42,205 nucleotides of DNA from Ruthenibacterium lactatiformans. Its GTDB lineage: Bacteria; Bacillota; Clostridia; Oscillospirales; Ruminococcaceae. Below are positions 32,402 through 39,209 of the stretch, one piece after another. The position numbers and the translations under genes are program-made. Each line of letters opens with the position of its first letter. Position 1 is the first letter of the stretch. The stretch covers positions 1-42,205 of the forward strand of contig NZ_JXXK01000032.1 of assembly GCF_000949455.1 (NCBI RefSeq). Direction: 5' to 3'. Under the pieces are notes generated by a model, which was not told the DNA's origin, did no database searches, and saw nothing but the letters and a program-made list of their open reading frames with translations.

Positions 32402-32621
32402 CGTATTCTCCATCCCTTTCGTCATTGGTAAACTCCATCACATCTCCGATATTGACATCTAACGCAACGCAGATCCGATTGAGCACGGACAGCGTGACTT
32501 CCTCATCCCGCCGCAGCCGGGTCATGGTGTTCGGCGCGATGCCTGCCGCTTTGCGCAGATCAGCTTTGCTCATCTTCTTATCGACGAGCAGCTTCCAAAG
32601 CTTGTTATACGAAATAGCCAT
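32394..32621 (-). CDS. XRE-family HTH regulator (75 aa)
   Basis: ATG 32621 follows GGAGGTCGAACGGAA. The whole protein is a Cro/C1-type helix-turn-helix (NKLWKLLVDKKMSKADLRKAAGIAPNTMTRLRRDEEVTLSVLNRICVALD). It is the first gene of the operon with the putative nuclease and the PLD/helicase, so it probably regulates them. An inverted repeat (32687-32716) lies upstream and may be its operator. Confidence 0.85.
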   Translation of the reverse strand: MAISYNKLWKLLVDKKMSKADLRKAAGIAPNTMTRLRRDEEVTLSVLNRICVALDVNIGDVMEFTNDERDGEYDG

Positions 32622-32971
32622 TTCCGTTCGACCTCCGGCTACAAATATCGTTCTAATTATACATCTTTCCCGATCACAAGGCAAGAGAGCTTCGCATCAT
32701 GTTGCGAAACTCTCTAATTCCAAAAACAGCTTGCACGAAAGACTCTCACGCATAGATCGTTCGTATATTTTGGCAGCAGTTTTGCTTTACGTTTTCCGCT
32801 CGGCGTCAATATCATAAGGGCTTGGGATTATCCCAAAATCGCCGCGTGTCCGGACAGCGGCTGTGCTTGCTATTCTCTCAAATCCCAGTTTTCTCTGTCC
32901 CAACGCCGCTCTTTCTCTCCGCCGAAATCTGTGCTATACTGTAAGAAAATCAGCAGAAGGAGGGCTTATTC
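32622..32971. promoter_or_regulatory. Divergent intergenic region with inverted repeat and candidate promoter
   Basis: This 350-bp gene-free region separates the minus-strand defence-like operon from the plus-strand gene at 32972. An inverted repeat GAGAG-N-TTCGC...GCGAA-N-CTCTC lies at 32687-32716. A TATACT box at about 32935-32940 is a plausible -10 for the plus-strand gene, but the -35 is weak. I see no RNA gene. Confidence 0.5.
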
Positions 32972-33715
32972 ATGGCGCTCAAACGGGTATTTGCCGGGTT
33001 TTACGAGCGGTACGACGGAAAGCCCATCTTCGTTGTCCGGGTGCTCAAGGACATCGACACCGGCGAGTCCATCGTGGTCTGCAAGGATGCCAGTTTTTCC
33101 AAAGAAGACAACGAGCATTACTACCTCATCCGGTACACCTCCTTCTGCGAGCAGGTCGAAGTCGATGGTGTGCTGCGGGATAAATACGTCCGCCAGACCC
33201 GGCGCGAGATCGACGAAGGCACCGTCCGCGAAGTGTATGAGGACGGCTTTCCGGAGCCCAAAAGCAAGCCATTCACTTATGTTGATGACGAGTACGTGGA
33301 GCGCGCCATCCGTTGCAGCAGAACCTACTACGAATACGCCAAGGATATCTGTGAAAACTACCGGATGGATTTGCGGCGATACAAACTCATCCGGGAGCGG
33401 AAACAGTACATCGGCATATCCAACCGCGAGGCATATCAGGCCATGTGTGAGGATCTCGCGTTTGCCCAGCAGTCGTTCAAAACGGTGCTCAACGACTACG
33501 CCGATCTCTTCCGGAAACGCTTTTCCGAGGGGCTGTCCATCCGCAAAGCGGCGAATGCCATGCAGCAGAATCGAGGTGCGATCGAGCGGCGGCAAACCGC
33601 ACTCTATCGGTCGTTCGCCCAGCTCTTGCAGCAGCGGGACGTGGCAGATGGTGTCTGTCGGCTGATGCAGAAAACTGAATACGATCAAAGAGATATAGAG
33701 GATTTGCTCGAATAA
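32972..33715 (+). CDS. Hypothetical protein with C-terminal HTH-like segment (247 aa)
   Basis: ATG 32972 follows AGAAGGAGGGCTTATTC. The N-terminal part (residues 1-80) is beta-rich; the C-terminal part is helical, with a segment (LSIRKAANAMQQNRGAIERRQTALYRSFAQLL) that resembles a helix-turn-helix or sigma region 4. I do not recognise the family. It is followed by a terminator and then by iterons and plasmid-like genes, so it may regulate or start replication of that module. Confidence 0.75.
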   Translation: MALKRVFAGFYERYDGKPIFVVRVLKDIDTGESIVVCKDASFSKEDNEHYYLIRYTSFCEQVEVDGVLRDKYVRQTRREIDEGTVREVYEDGFPEPKSKPFTYVDDEYVERAIRCSRTYYEYAKDICENYRMDLRRYKLIRERKQYIGISNREAYQAMCEDLAFAQQSFKTVLNDYADLFRKRFSEGLSIRKAANAMQQNRGAIERRQTALYRSFAQLLQQRDVADGVCRLMQKTEYDQRDIEDLLE

Positions 33716-33729
33716 TTGATGCAAAATCA

Positions 33730-33763
33730 AAGCGCTTGTCGTAGTGGCAGGCGCTTCTTTTTT
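33730..33763 (+). terminator. Rho-independent terminator
   Basis: AAGCGC and GCGCTT arms flank a loop, followed by CTTTTTT, 15 bp after the stop of the gene ending at 33715. Confidence 0.75.
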
Positions 33764-33774
33764 GCCCTTGTTAT

Positions 33775-34135
33775 GACAAAACCGTGACTCTCCGCATCAT
33801 TTTGTCCGTTGGAAAGTAGAAAGGGCAATTTGGAGCAGCGCACAGAATTTATTTCACCGTCCTCGAAACTTTTTTGAGAAATCTGGGACAAAACCGGTCT
33901 CTGATTCACTTAGCTAAGTAGAGGGCGGATCAGGGGCAAGAAAAGTTTTTTGAAAAAGGGTGCCAAGTTTTTGAGGAAAAATGTCCGTTGTAAAGTAGAG
34001 AGGAAAACGTCTGTGAGACAAAATCGTGACACTCCGATTCATTCTGTCCGTTGGTTATATAGAAGGGGAAAACAATTTTCTCTCGACCCCTGTTTTTCTT
34101 TTGAAAATTGTCCGTTGTAAAGTGAAAGGCAAACA
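33775..34135 (+). repeat. Iteron array with TGTCCGTTG core (candidate plasmid-type origin)
   Basis: TGTCCGTTG occurs at 33803, 33982, 34045 and 34109; the last three are 63 and 64 bp apart. Two copies (33803 and 34045) are each preceded, 28 bp upstream, by GACAAAA(C/T)CGTGAC(T/A)CTCCG. The other two are followed by TAAAGT(A/G)(G/A). The region from 33764 to 34193 has no credible gene. The array precedes MobC and RepA_N-like genes and probably forms an origin or a binding region for their products. Confidence 0.7.
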
Positions 34136-34193
34136 GCTTCGCTTCCAAGCCGCCCTTCAAACAAAGTTTTTCAAAATTGAAAGGAGAAACATT

Positions 34194-34454
34194 ATGATCA
34201 CTTACCACAACCACCCCCACATGACCGCTGTACCCACCCGCCTCCTGCTGGATACGAACCTCTCCGCAGAAGCCAAGCTCACCGGCGCGCTCTTGTATAC
34301 CTTCAAAGACGGCGGTCTGAGTGCGCAGGAACTTGTAAATGTTCTGAGCCTCCCGCCTGAAAAAGTCGCTCCGGTTTTTGCTGAACTCACCGGCAACGGC
34401 TATCTGGAAATTCTGGAAGAAAACGGTGCCTTCGGGCTGCACCTGAAGGGGTGA
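34194..34454 (+). CDS. Small winged-helix-like protein (86 aa)
   Basis: ATG 34194 follows GAAAGGAGAAACATT. The sequence LSAEAKLTGALLYTFKDGGLSAQELVNVLSLPPEKVAPVFAELTGNGYLEIL has the helix pattern of a winged helix similar to the N-terminal domain of RepA/DnaD-type proteins. It is coupled to mobC (overlapping GTGA). It is likely a DNA-binding accessory protein of the plasmid-like module. Confidence 0.7.
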   Translation: MITYHNHPHMTAVPTRLLLDTNLSAEAKLTGALLYTFKDGGLSAQELVNVLSLPPEKVAPVFAELTGNGYLEILEENGAFGLHLKG

Positions 34455-34459
34455 GCCTC

Positions 34460-34789
34460 ATGCCGGATCGCACACGACCCATCCGCAAGGAAATCTGCCT
34501 GAACGAGCAGGAACTGAATCTCATCCAGCACAAAATGCGCCAGTTGGGGACACACAACTTCGGCGCTTACGCCCGCAAGATGCTGATCGACGGCTACATC
34601 ATCAAGGTGGACTACACCGAGCAGAAGAAGCTGGCCGCTGCCGTCAGCCGTGCCGCCTCGAACATCAACCAGATCTGCCGCCGCATCAACAGTACCGGGC
34701 ACGTTTATGAAGATGACGTTGTCGAGCTGAAAGCGCGGCAGGCCGAGATCTGGGAGCTGCTGAAAGCGCGGCAAAAGGACGAGCTTTGA
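34460..34789 (+). CDS. mobC: MobC-family mobilization protein
   Basis: ATG 34460 follows GGGGTGAGCCTC; GTG 34451 is an alternative. The 109-residue protein starts with a ribbon-helix-helix segment (RKEICLNEQELNLIQHKMRQLG) and contains the MobC motif around AAAVSRAASNINQICRRINSTGHVYEDDV. MobC proteins bind oriT and help the relaxase. No relaxase gene follows: the next 229 bp are non-coding and then a RepA-like gene begins, so the module may have lost it. Confidence 0.85.
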   Translation: MPDRTRPIRKEICLNEQELNLIQHKMRQLGTHNFGAYARKMLIDGYIIKVDYTEQKKLAAAVSRAASNINQICRRINSTGHVYEDDVVELKARQAEIWELLKARQKDEL

Positions 34790-35018
34790 CCACAACGGGA
34801 TTTTCCATGTGTGGGTTTTCCGTCACCGGTTTTCCGGACGGTGGACAAGCTGACGCTCCGGAGTGTACCGCAGCCGGATTTCAGGACGACGGTTTTTGTG
34901 CCCTCCATCGGGGCTGAAATTCATCCTCTAACCAATAAGAAATAAATCAAGATACAAGAGAATCAATCTATCAATCAACACAAAAATGGATGGATTGATG
35001 GATGGGACAGGAGGTCAG
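34790..35018 (+). other. Non-coding region with short direct and inverted repeats
   Basis: Near 34798-34850 the motif GG(A/T)TTTCC recurs several times (GGATTTTCC, GGTTTTCCG, GGTTTTCCG). Close to the next gene, ATCAATC-type and GATTGAT-type repeats (about 34963-35003) form an inverted repeat around the RepA leader. These may be replication or mobilization sites; no gene is visible. Confidence 0.45.
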
Positions 35019-35405
35019 ATGAAAACTTTTTGCAAGCTCACGGCGCAGAGCCCGGCGGCGTCCTATGTACCGCTTCCAAGGTTCCTTCTCCAAGACGAAG
35101 CCCTGCGGGACATCAGCAACGACGCCAAAGTGCTCTACGCGCTGCTGCTGGACAGAGCCAGCATCTCACGTCAGAACGGCTACGTCGAGCCGGACGGCAC
35201 GATCCGGCTGTACTTCACCTTGGAACAGGCGCAAACCAAACTCCACCGCAGCCGCCAGAGCGCCACGCGAATCTTCCGCGAGTTGGAGTACAGTGGCCTG
35301 ATTATCCGCCGCAAACAGGGCTTGGGCAAGCCCGCCCTCATCACGCTGAACTACCCAGCGGACGCAAAGCTCATCGCAAAGGAGGGTGAAGATGCACAAG
35401 CTTGA
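35019..35405 (+). CDS. RepA_N-domain protein, short form (128 aa)
   Basis: ATG 35019 follows GGACAGGAGGTCAG. The RepA N-terminal domain is clear (YVPLPRFLLQDEALRDISNDAKVLYALLLDRASIS and the winged-helix part IFRELEYSGLIIRRKQGLGKPALI). The C-terminal region of full-length initiators (about 250 residues or more) is absent, and the frame overlaps the next gene by 14 bp, so it is either a natural short form or a deletion product. It is distinct from the ICE RepA at 26814-27584. Confidence 0.8.
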   Translation: MKTFCKLTAQSPAASYVPLPRFLLQDEALRDISNDAKVLYALLLDRASISRQNGYVEPDGTIRLYFTLEQAQTKLHRSRQSATRIFRELEYSGLIIRRKQGLGKPALITLNYPADAKLIAKEGEDAQA

Positions 35406-35793
35406 CCCCATCGAGCGCCTGCCAGACGGCTCGCTCTTTCGTCTGACGCCGGGACAGCTACGCAGCGTGCGCGGCCTTACAAAGCGCTGCTGCAACTTCT
35501 TGGATGGCGACTGCCTGCTGCTGGACGGTGTTTGCCCGCAGTACATCTCCCGCAGCCTGCTTTGCCGCTGGTTTCGCCGCGCCGTACTGCCCCAGCAGCC
35601 AAAGCTGGAACAGGCCATTCTCAGCCCGAAAAAACTCCGCCGCTGCAAAGTCTGCGGCACGGGCATCCTCGCCCGCTCCGGCAGGGCAAAATACTGCCCC
35701 GCCTGCGCCAAGGAGGTTCATCGCCAGCAGAAGGCGAAATCCGACCGCAAACGGCGGTCCGGTGTAGACAATTCAGGGTCGAAAAGCCCTTGA
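35392..35793 (+). CDS. Cysteine-rich VLP-type mobile-element protein (133 aa)
   Basis: ATG 35392 lies within the end of the RepA-like gene. The protein has two Cys-rich parts: RCCNFLDGDCLLLDGVCPQYISRSLLC and a zinc-ribbon-like CKVCGTGIL...YCPACAKEVHRQQKAKSDRKRR. This layout is that of the cysteine-rich VLP proteins in mobile elements of gut Firmicutes. The basic C-terminus suggests nucleic-acid binding; its function is unknown. Confidence 0.75.
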   Translation: MHKLDPIERLPDGSLFRLTPGQLRSVRGLTKRCCNFLDGDCLLLDGVCPQYISRSLLCRWFRRAVLPQQPKLEQAILSPKKLRRCKVCGTGILARSGRAKYCPACAKEVHRQQKAKSDRKRRSGVDNSGSKSP

Positions 35794-35935
35794 ATTGCAA
35801 GCATTCCCGCACCGCCAAAGCCACGCGGCAATACGATTTCCCTCGCAGCCGTGAAATCGAGTTCTATTTGTCTACATAAGCACCGGAACACACGCATAGA
35901 TTGAAGAAGAAAACGCTCTGGAAAGGAGGGCAGCC

Positions 35936-36112
35936 ATGGAAGTATTTCTGATCTTCCCGAAATCAAAGCAGGCTCGGCAGGAGCTTTGGCAGGAGCTGGC
36001 GAAGTTCCAGTCCGAGCAGGCGCTGAAATCCATCCAGAAGCTGCCCTGCTCCACGGAGCAGAAGCTGGAGCTGGTAGACGCCGCCGTGAAGCATCTGAAA
36101 GCGCAGCAATAA
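35936..36112 (+). CDS. Small helical protein (58 aa)
   Basis: ATG 35936 follows a strong GGAAAGGAGGGCAGCC site. The product is hydrophilic and helical (KSKQARQELWQELAKFQSEQAL...EQKLELVDAAVKHLKAQQ). It ends just before a long hairpin. No family recognised, but the ribosome binding site and composition argue for a real gene. Confidence 0.6.
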   Translation: MEVFLIFPKSKQARQELWQELAKFQSEQALKSIQKLPCSTEQKLELVDAAVKHLKAQQ

Positions 36113-36115
36113 TAC

Positions 36116-36164
36116 ATAGCAAACGAGCAGACCAGCCTCAATAGCCGGTCTGCTCGTCTGCTAT
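36116..36164. terminator. Long hairpin between convergent genes (probable bidirectional terminator)
   Basis: ACGAGCAGACC and GGTCTGCTCGT arms plus outer ATAGCA/TGCTAT arms form a stem of about 17 bp around CAATAG. It separates the plus-strand small gene from the minus-strand XRE gene. T-runs are weak. Confidence 0.6.
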
Positions 36165-36166
36165 GG

Positions 36167-36742
36167 TTATGTCTGTTTGAAATACTTCTCCCATGTAGAT
36201 TTGATAATCTGCACGCTTCCCTGTTCCCATCGCTTGAACTTTTGCAGCGGGACGCCAAGCTGCGCTGCATATGCCTTCTGCGTCAAGCCGAGCCGCTGAC
36301 GTATGGCTTTGATTTGCTCCCCCTGTCCCCGCAGCAGAAACAGGTTATAGTCATCCAGCAAATCCTTCAGCGGCACTTCAAACAGCTCCGCCAGCTTCTC
36401 CATATGCTCCTTCGGATAAAAGTCCCGCCCTGGCTCTTCGTAATGGATGTAGGTACTGCGGTCGATACCGATATAGTCTGCAACATCGCGTTGGCGAAGC
36501 CCCTTCTGATAGCGATACCACCGCAGCTTGTCCGCAATTTCCGTGATCTCGGATGCGTCCGAAAACCGCAGATTGAACTTCTCGGCATCCAAAAACTTAT
36601 GTGGAAGGACGACCGGAAACTTGAGAATTTGAAGCGGCGCAACTTTTAACGTACCTGCAACATTCGCAGCCAATACATAGCTGCGGACTTTCAGGCGGCA
36701 GAACATAGACCATTTTGCCCCAAAAGGTTCATGGTTTTCCAC
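36167..36742 (-). CDS. Regulator with two XRE-type HTH domains (191 aa)
   Basis: The most upstream start is GTG 36742; the true start may lie further inside. Residues about 65-115 form one helix-turn-helix (IADKLRWYRYQKGLRQRDVADYIGIDRSTYIHYE) and about 135-185 a second (IKAIRQRLGLTQKAYAAQLGVPLQKFKRWEQG). It lies immediately inside the skin-like element, next to the interrupted sigK, and could regulate the element. The N-terminal 60 residues are of unknown nature. Confidence 0.75.
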   Translation of the reverse strand: MENHEPFGAKWSMFCRLKVRSYVLAANVAGTLKVAPLQILKFPVVLPHKFLDAEKFNLRFSDASEITEIADKLRWYRYQKGLRQRDVADYIGIDRSTYIHYEEPGRDFYPKEHMEKLAELFEVPLKDLLDDYNLFLLRGQGEQIKAIRQRLGLTQKAYAAQLGVPLQKFKRWEQGSVQIIKSTWEKYFKQT

Positions 36743-36776
36743 CTCAACCGCCGATTGTTCCGCTGCGATAGTATAG

Positions 36777-37107
36777 CATTTTCAATGCAGCGCGCTGCAT
36801 ATGTGGCAAATCGTGCGCCTTTGGTATTGTCAAAGCTGTTCACCGCCTTGATAAGGCCGATGGTTCCGATGCTGATCAGGTCCTCCTGGTCTGTGGAAGA
36901 AGCGTAGTATTTTTTTACGATGTGCGCCACGAGGCGCAGATTGTGCCGGATGAGCTTATCCCGCGCCGCCATGTCGCCGTTCTTCATCGCCTCGAATGCT
37001 GCGATCTCGTCCCGCGCGGAAAGAGGCTTCGGGAAACTGCTGCTTTCCAGGTGCAGTGCGAAATATAAAATCTGGCTTGCGACAAAGCTGAATATGATAC
37101 CAAACAT
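36777..37107 (-). pseudogene. sigK: RNA polymerase sporulation sigma factor SigK, 5' part (interrupted gene)
   Basis: ATG 37107 follows AAGGAGGGCATACAG. The product begins with the hydrophobic pro-sequence of pro-sigma-K (MFGIIFSFVASQILYFAL), then FPKPLSARDE, HNLRLVAHIVKKYY, DLISIGTIGLIKAVNSF and RFATYAARCIEN, covering region 1.2/2.1 and most of 2.2. After Asn the sequence departs (AILSQRNNRRLRW...) and the frame runs to 36691 within the element. Regions 2.4-4, needed for promoter recognition, are missing. As with B. subtilis skin, an intact gene could be rebuilt by excision in the mother cell; alternatively it is dead. Confidence 0.85.
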
Positions 37108-37128
37108 CTGTATGCCCTCCTTGTATGC

Positions 37129-37144
37129 GATACTACATTGTATG
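37129..37144 (-). promoter_or_regulatory. Candidate sigma-E/sigma-K type -10 element upstream of sigK
   Basis: On the minus strand CATACAATG lies at 37144-37136, matching the -10 consensus CATACANT (sigma-E) and near CATANNNTA (sigma-K). It would start transcription around 37129, about 22 bases before the sigK ATG. A matching -35 is not obvious. sigK is known to be transcribed by sigma-E and then sigma-K. Confidence 0.5.
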
Positions 37145-37202
37145 GCAGGGGACACGGCGGCATGCCGCGGGACAGGCGCGTTCGCTATGTTTTGCCCATT
37201 GG

Positions 37203-37231
37203 AAAGCGGCCCGCATATTGCGGGCCGCTTG
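37203..37231. terminator. Strong GC-rich hairpin between amidohydrolase and sigK
   Basis: AAGCGGCCCGC and GCGGGCCGCTT arms form a perfect 11-bp stem with a 5-base loop, 9 bp after the amidohydrolase stop. There is only a TTTCC tail on the minus strand, so efficiency is uncertain. Confidence 0.65.
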
Positions 37232-37239
37232 TGCTGCAT

Positions 37240-38874
37240 TCAGATGTCTGTACGGTAGATCGTCTTTCCGTCCTTGACCGTCTCCAGAATACGGATATCA
37301 CGAAGATGCATGGGAAGCGCCTTCAATGGGTCCTCCTCCAGAATCACCAAATCCGCACGTTTTCCCGGACGCAGGCTTCCTTTGCTTCCTTCCTCAAAAT
37401 ACTGGTATGCCGCATTGATGGTCACGGCGCGCAGAGCATCCAGGACCGGAACGCGCTCCTGCGGCCCCAGCACCGTCCCCTGCTTTGTAACGCGGTTCAC
37501 TGCGCACCATACAGTCTCCAGCATGTCCGGCTGGATAACGGGTGCATCCTGATGGAACGTATAACGGAGGCCCTGTGCGCCCGCAGAGGCCGCGGGGCTG
37601 ATGCGCGCCGCGCGTTCCGGTCCGAGATTCTCGAGATGCACGTCGCCCCAATGGTATACATGAGCCACAAAAAAAGACGGTATCATCCCGTTCTGTGCCG
37701 CCCGGGACAGTTGGTCCGGCGCAAGCATCTGCGCATGGATGATAACGGGACGTATTGCCCGGCAAGGCTTACCGGACGCAGCGCGAGCCCTGAGGCGTTC
37801 CCCATACACGCGCAGATACTGTTCGCAGGCGGCGTCTCCGTTGCAATGCACCAGCAACTGCATATTTTCGTCCAGCGCTCGGTCCACATACCCGGCCAGT
37901 TCTTCGTTGCTCATACGCGGATAACCGCGATAATTTTCCTCTGCACCGCAGTACGGCTCCCGCAGCCACGCGGTGCGTGCCTGAGGTGAGCCGTCCAAAA
38001 AAGTTTTGTAGCCTCCCACCTTAAAACGGCCGCTGTACTGTCCGATGTGTTCGGACAGCGCCGTTCGCATGCCGTCCGCCTGTGTGATATCCAGATATCC
38101 CACCACGTCCAGCTTCAGCAGGCCCGCCGCGCACAGCTGCCTGTACAGCGGTTCCATCGCCGGTATCATCATCCCTTCCTGCACCGTGGTGACGCCACGC
38201 CGCGCATAGCCGTCCTGCGCGCGCAGATATGCGCCCATCAGGTCCTCCGGCGCCGGCATTGGAACGCGGCTCTGGCAATTCAGAAAAGCGGTCTCTTCCA
38301 TGTAGCCCGTCACCTTTCCGTCCGCGACCTCCATCACGCCGCCCTCCGGCACAGGTGTATCCGGCGTGATTCCCAGCCGTTCCAGCGCAAGCGTGTTCAA
38401 AACACCCGTATGGCCGGACTGGTGAGCCATAATCACCGGATTGTCGGGAGCGGCACGGTCCAGCACTTCTCTGCGCGGCGGACGTTTTTCCCGAAGAACG
38501 TTATGGTCGAAACCCTGAGCGGCGACCCATTGCCCCTTTGAAATATGGTTATCGCGGATAAACGCCGCGATACGTTCTTCGATCTCGTCAAAGCTGACGG
38601 CCTCGCCCAGGGGCACCTGCAAAAGTGCGTTGGCACAGCCGGAAAAATGGCTGTGCGCGTCAATGAACGCCGGCATCAGCGTATGGCCTTTCAAATCGAC
38701 CATCTCACAATCCCGTCCCGCCGCCGCGCGCACCTCTGCCTCGCTTCCCACGGCGCGGATCACGCCGTCCTCCACCAAAAGCGCCTGCGCATACAAAATG
38801 TCCTCCATTGTAAGCACAGTCCCGCCGTAATACATCCGCTTTGCCAAAGCGAGCACATCCTTTCCTTTTCGCAC
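37240..38874 (-). CDS. Amidohydrolase family protein (YtcJ-like, Amidohydro_3)
   Basis: The frame opens at GTG 38874; a start at TTG 38847 or ATG 38835 (MYYGGTVLTMEDILYAQ) is also possible because AAGGAAAGGAT lies between. The 544-residue protein has the metal-binding DAHSH (His74, His76), HCNGD, VIIHAQ and FHQDAPV motifs of zinc amidohydrolases with a YtcJ-type fold, and ends with the RPGKRADLVIL composite-domain signature. The natural substrate is unknown. It lies between tRNA-Ser and sigK in chromosomal DNA. Confidence 0.88.
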   Translation of the reverse strand: MRKGKDVLALAKRMYYGGTVLTMEDILYAQALLVEDGVIRAVGSEAEVRAAAGRDCEMVDLKGHTLMPAFIDAHSHFSGCANALLQVPLGEAVSFDEIEERIAAFIRDNHISKGQWVAAQGFDHNVLREKRPPRREVLDRAAPDNPVIMAHQSGHTGVLNTLALERLGITPDTPVPEGGVMEVADGKVTGYMEETAFLNCQSRVPMPAPEDLMGAYLRAQDGYARRGVTTVQEGMMIPAMEPLYRQLCAAGLLKLDVVGYLDITQADGMRTALSEHIGQYSGRFKVGGYKTFLDGSPQARTAWLREPYCGAEENYRGYPRMSNEELAGYVDRALDENMQLLVHCNGDAACEQYLRVYGERLRARAASGKPCRAIRPVIIHAQMLAPDQLSRAAQNGMIPSFFVAHVYHWGDVHLENLGPERAARISPAASAGAQGLRYTFHQDAPVIQPDMLETVWCAVNRVTKQGTVLGPQERVPVLDALRAVTINAAYQYFEEGSKGSLRPGKRADLVILEEDPLKALPMHLRDIRILETVKDGKTIYRTDI

Positions 38875-38888
38875 CCTACCGGCGCTTT

Positions 38889-38935
38889 ATGATTTACTAT
38901 ACATCGAATAGTTTTCCAATTTTACTGTAAATCAT
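38889..38935. repeat. Inverted repeat upstream of the amidohydrolase gene (candidate operator)
   Basis: ATGATTTAC and GTAAATCAT form a perfect 9-bp inverted repeat separated by 29 bp, beginning 15 bp upstream of the first possible start codon. The spacer contains AT-rich promoter-like sequence (TTGGAA and TATAGT on the minus strand, poorly spaced). Confidence 0.5.
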
Positions 38936-38969
38936 GAATAATGCGTAAACAAGGCCCAGCCTTTTGTCC

Positions 38970-39016
38970 AAAGACAAAACAAAACGCACCGGAAGCATTT
39001 TCAGCTTCCAGTGCGT
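38970..39016 (-). terminator. Rho-independent terminator after tRNA-Ser
   Basis: On the minus strand ACGCACTGGAAGC and GCTTCCGGTGCGT form a 13-bp stem with one G-U pair, followed by TTTGTTTTGT. It starts 6 bp after the tRNA CCA end. Confidence 0.88.
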
Positions 39017-39021
39017 TTTTC

Positions 39022-39112
39022 TGGCGGAGAGTTAGGGATTTGAACCCTAGGTACCTTTAAAGGGTACACACGATTTCCAGTCGTGCGCCTTAGACCACTC
39101 AGCCAACTCTCC
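39022..39112 (-). tRNA. tRNA-Ser (anticodon GGA)
   Basis: The acceptor arms GGAGAGT and ACTCTCC pair, the D arm begins GGCTGAGTGG, the anticodon loop is CTGGAAA (anticodon GGA) on a CACGA/TCGTG stem, a long variable arm (GTACC...GGTAC) typical of class II tRNAs follows, then the T arm TAGGGTTCAAATCCCTA, discriminator G and an encoded CCA. No element is integrated here. Confidence 0.96.
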
Positions 39113-39209
39113 AAGCAAATGGTGCTTTACTATATTACCCAAATATCGGAAAATTGTCAAGTGTTTTTTTGCCGTTCTGGATTTTTCTGCATTTTTGCGG
39201 GAGAAACGC

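Larger units (their letters stand above)
1..36776. mobile_element. Skin-like intervening element in sigK (partial; contains the ICE and IME)
   Basis: The sigK coding sequence stops matching its family directly after the codons for Cys-Ile-Glu-Asn at about 36777, and everything to the left is accessory DNA. In Bacillus subtilis the skin prophage interrupts sigK at an AATGA repeat in the same Glu-Asn-Glu codons; here the last host-like bases are AATG. The visible element content is an XRE regulator, plasmid-like genes, iterons, a restriction-like operon and the nested ICE. The left end, the sigK 3' half and the expected large serine recombinase would lie outside the window. The insertion site is seen directly; that the element is excisable like skin is inference. 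Confidence 0.6.

Noticed and set aside
32966..33730. 254-residue minus-strand frame opposite the gene at 32972-33715
   Set aside because: The plus-strand gene has an AGGAGG site, a plausible promoter and a terminator; the minus frame has none of these.
39022..39112. tRNA-Ser as an element attachment site
   Set aside because: The flanks are chromosomal genes and a terminator; no integrase or repeated tRNA 3' end is visible nearby.
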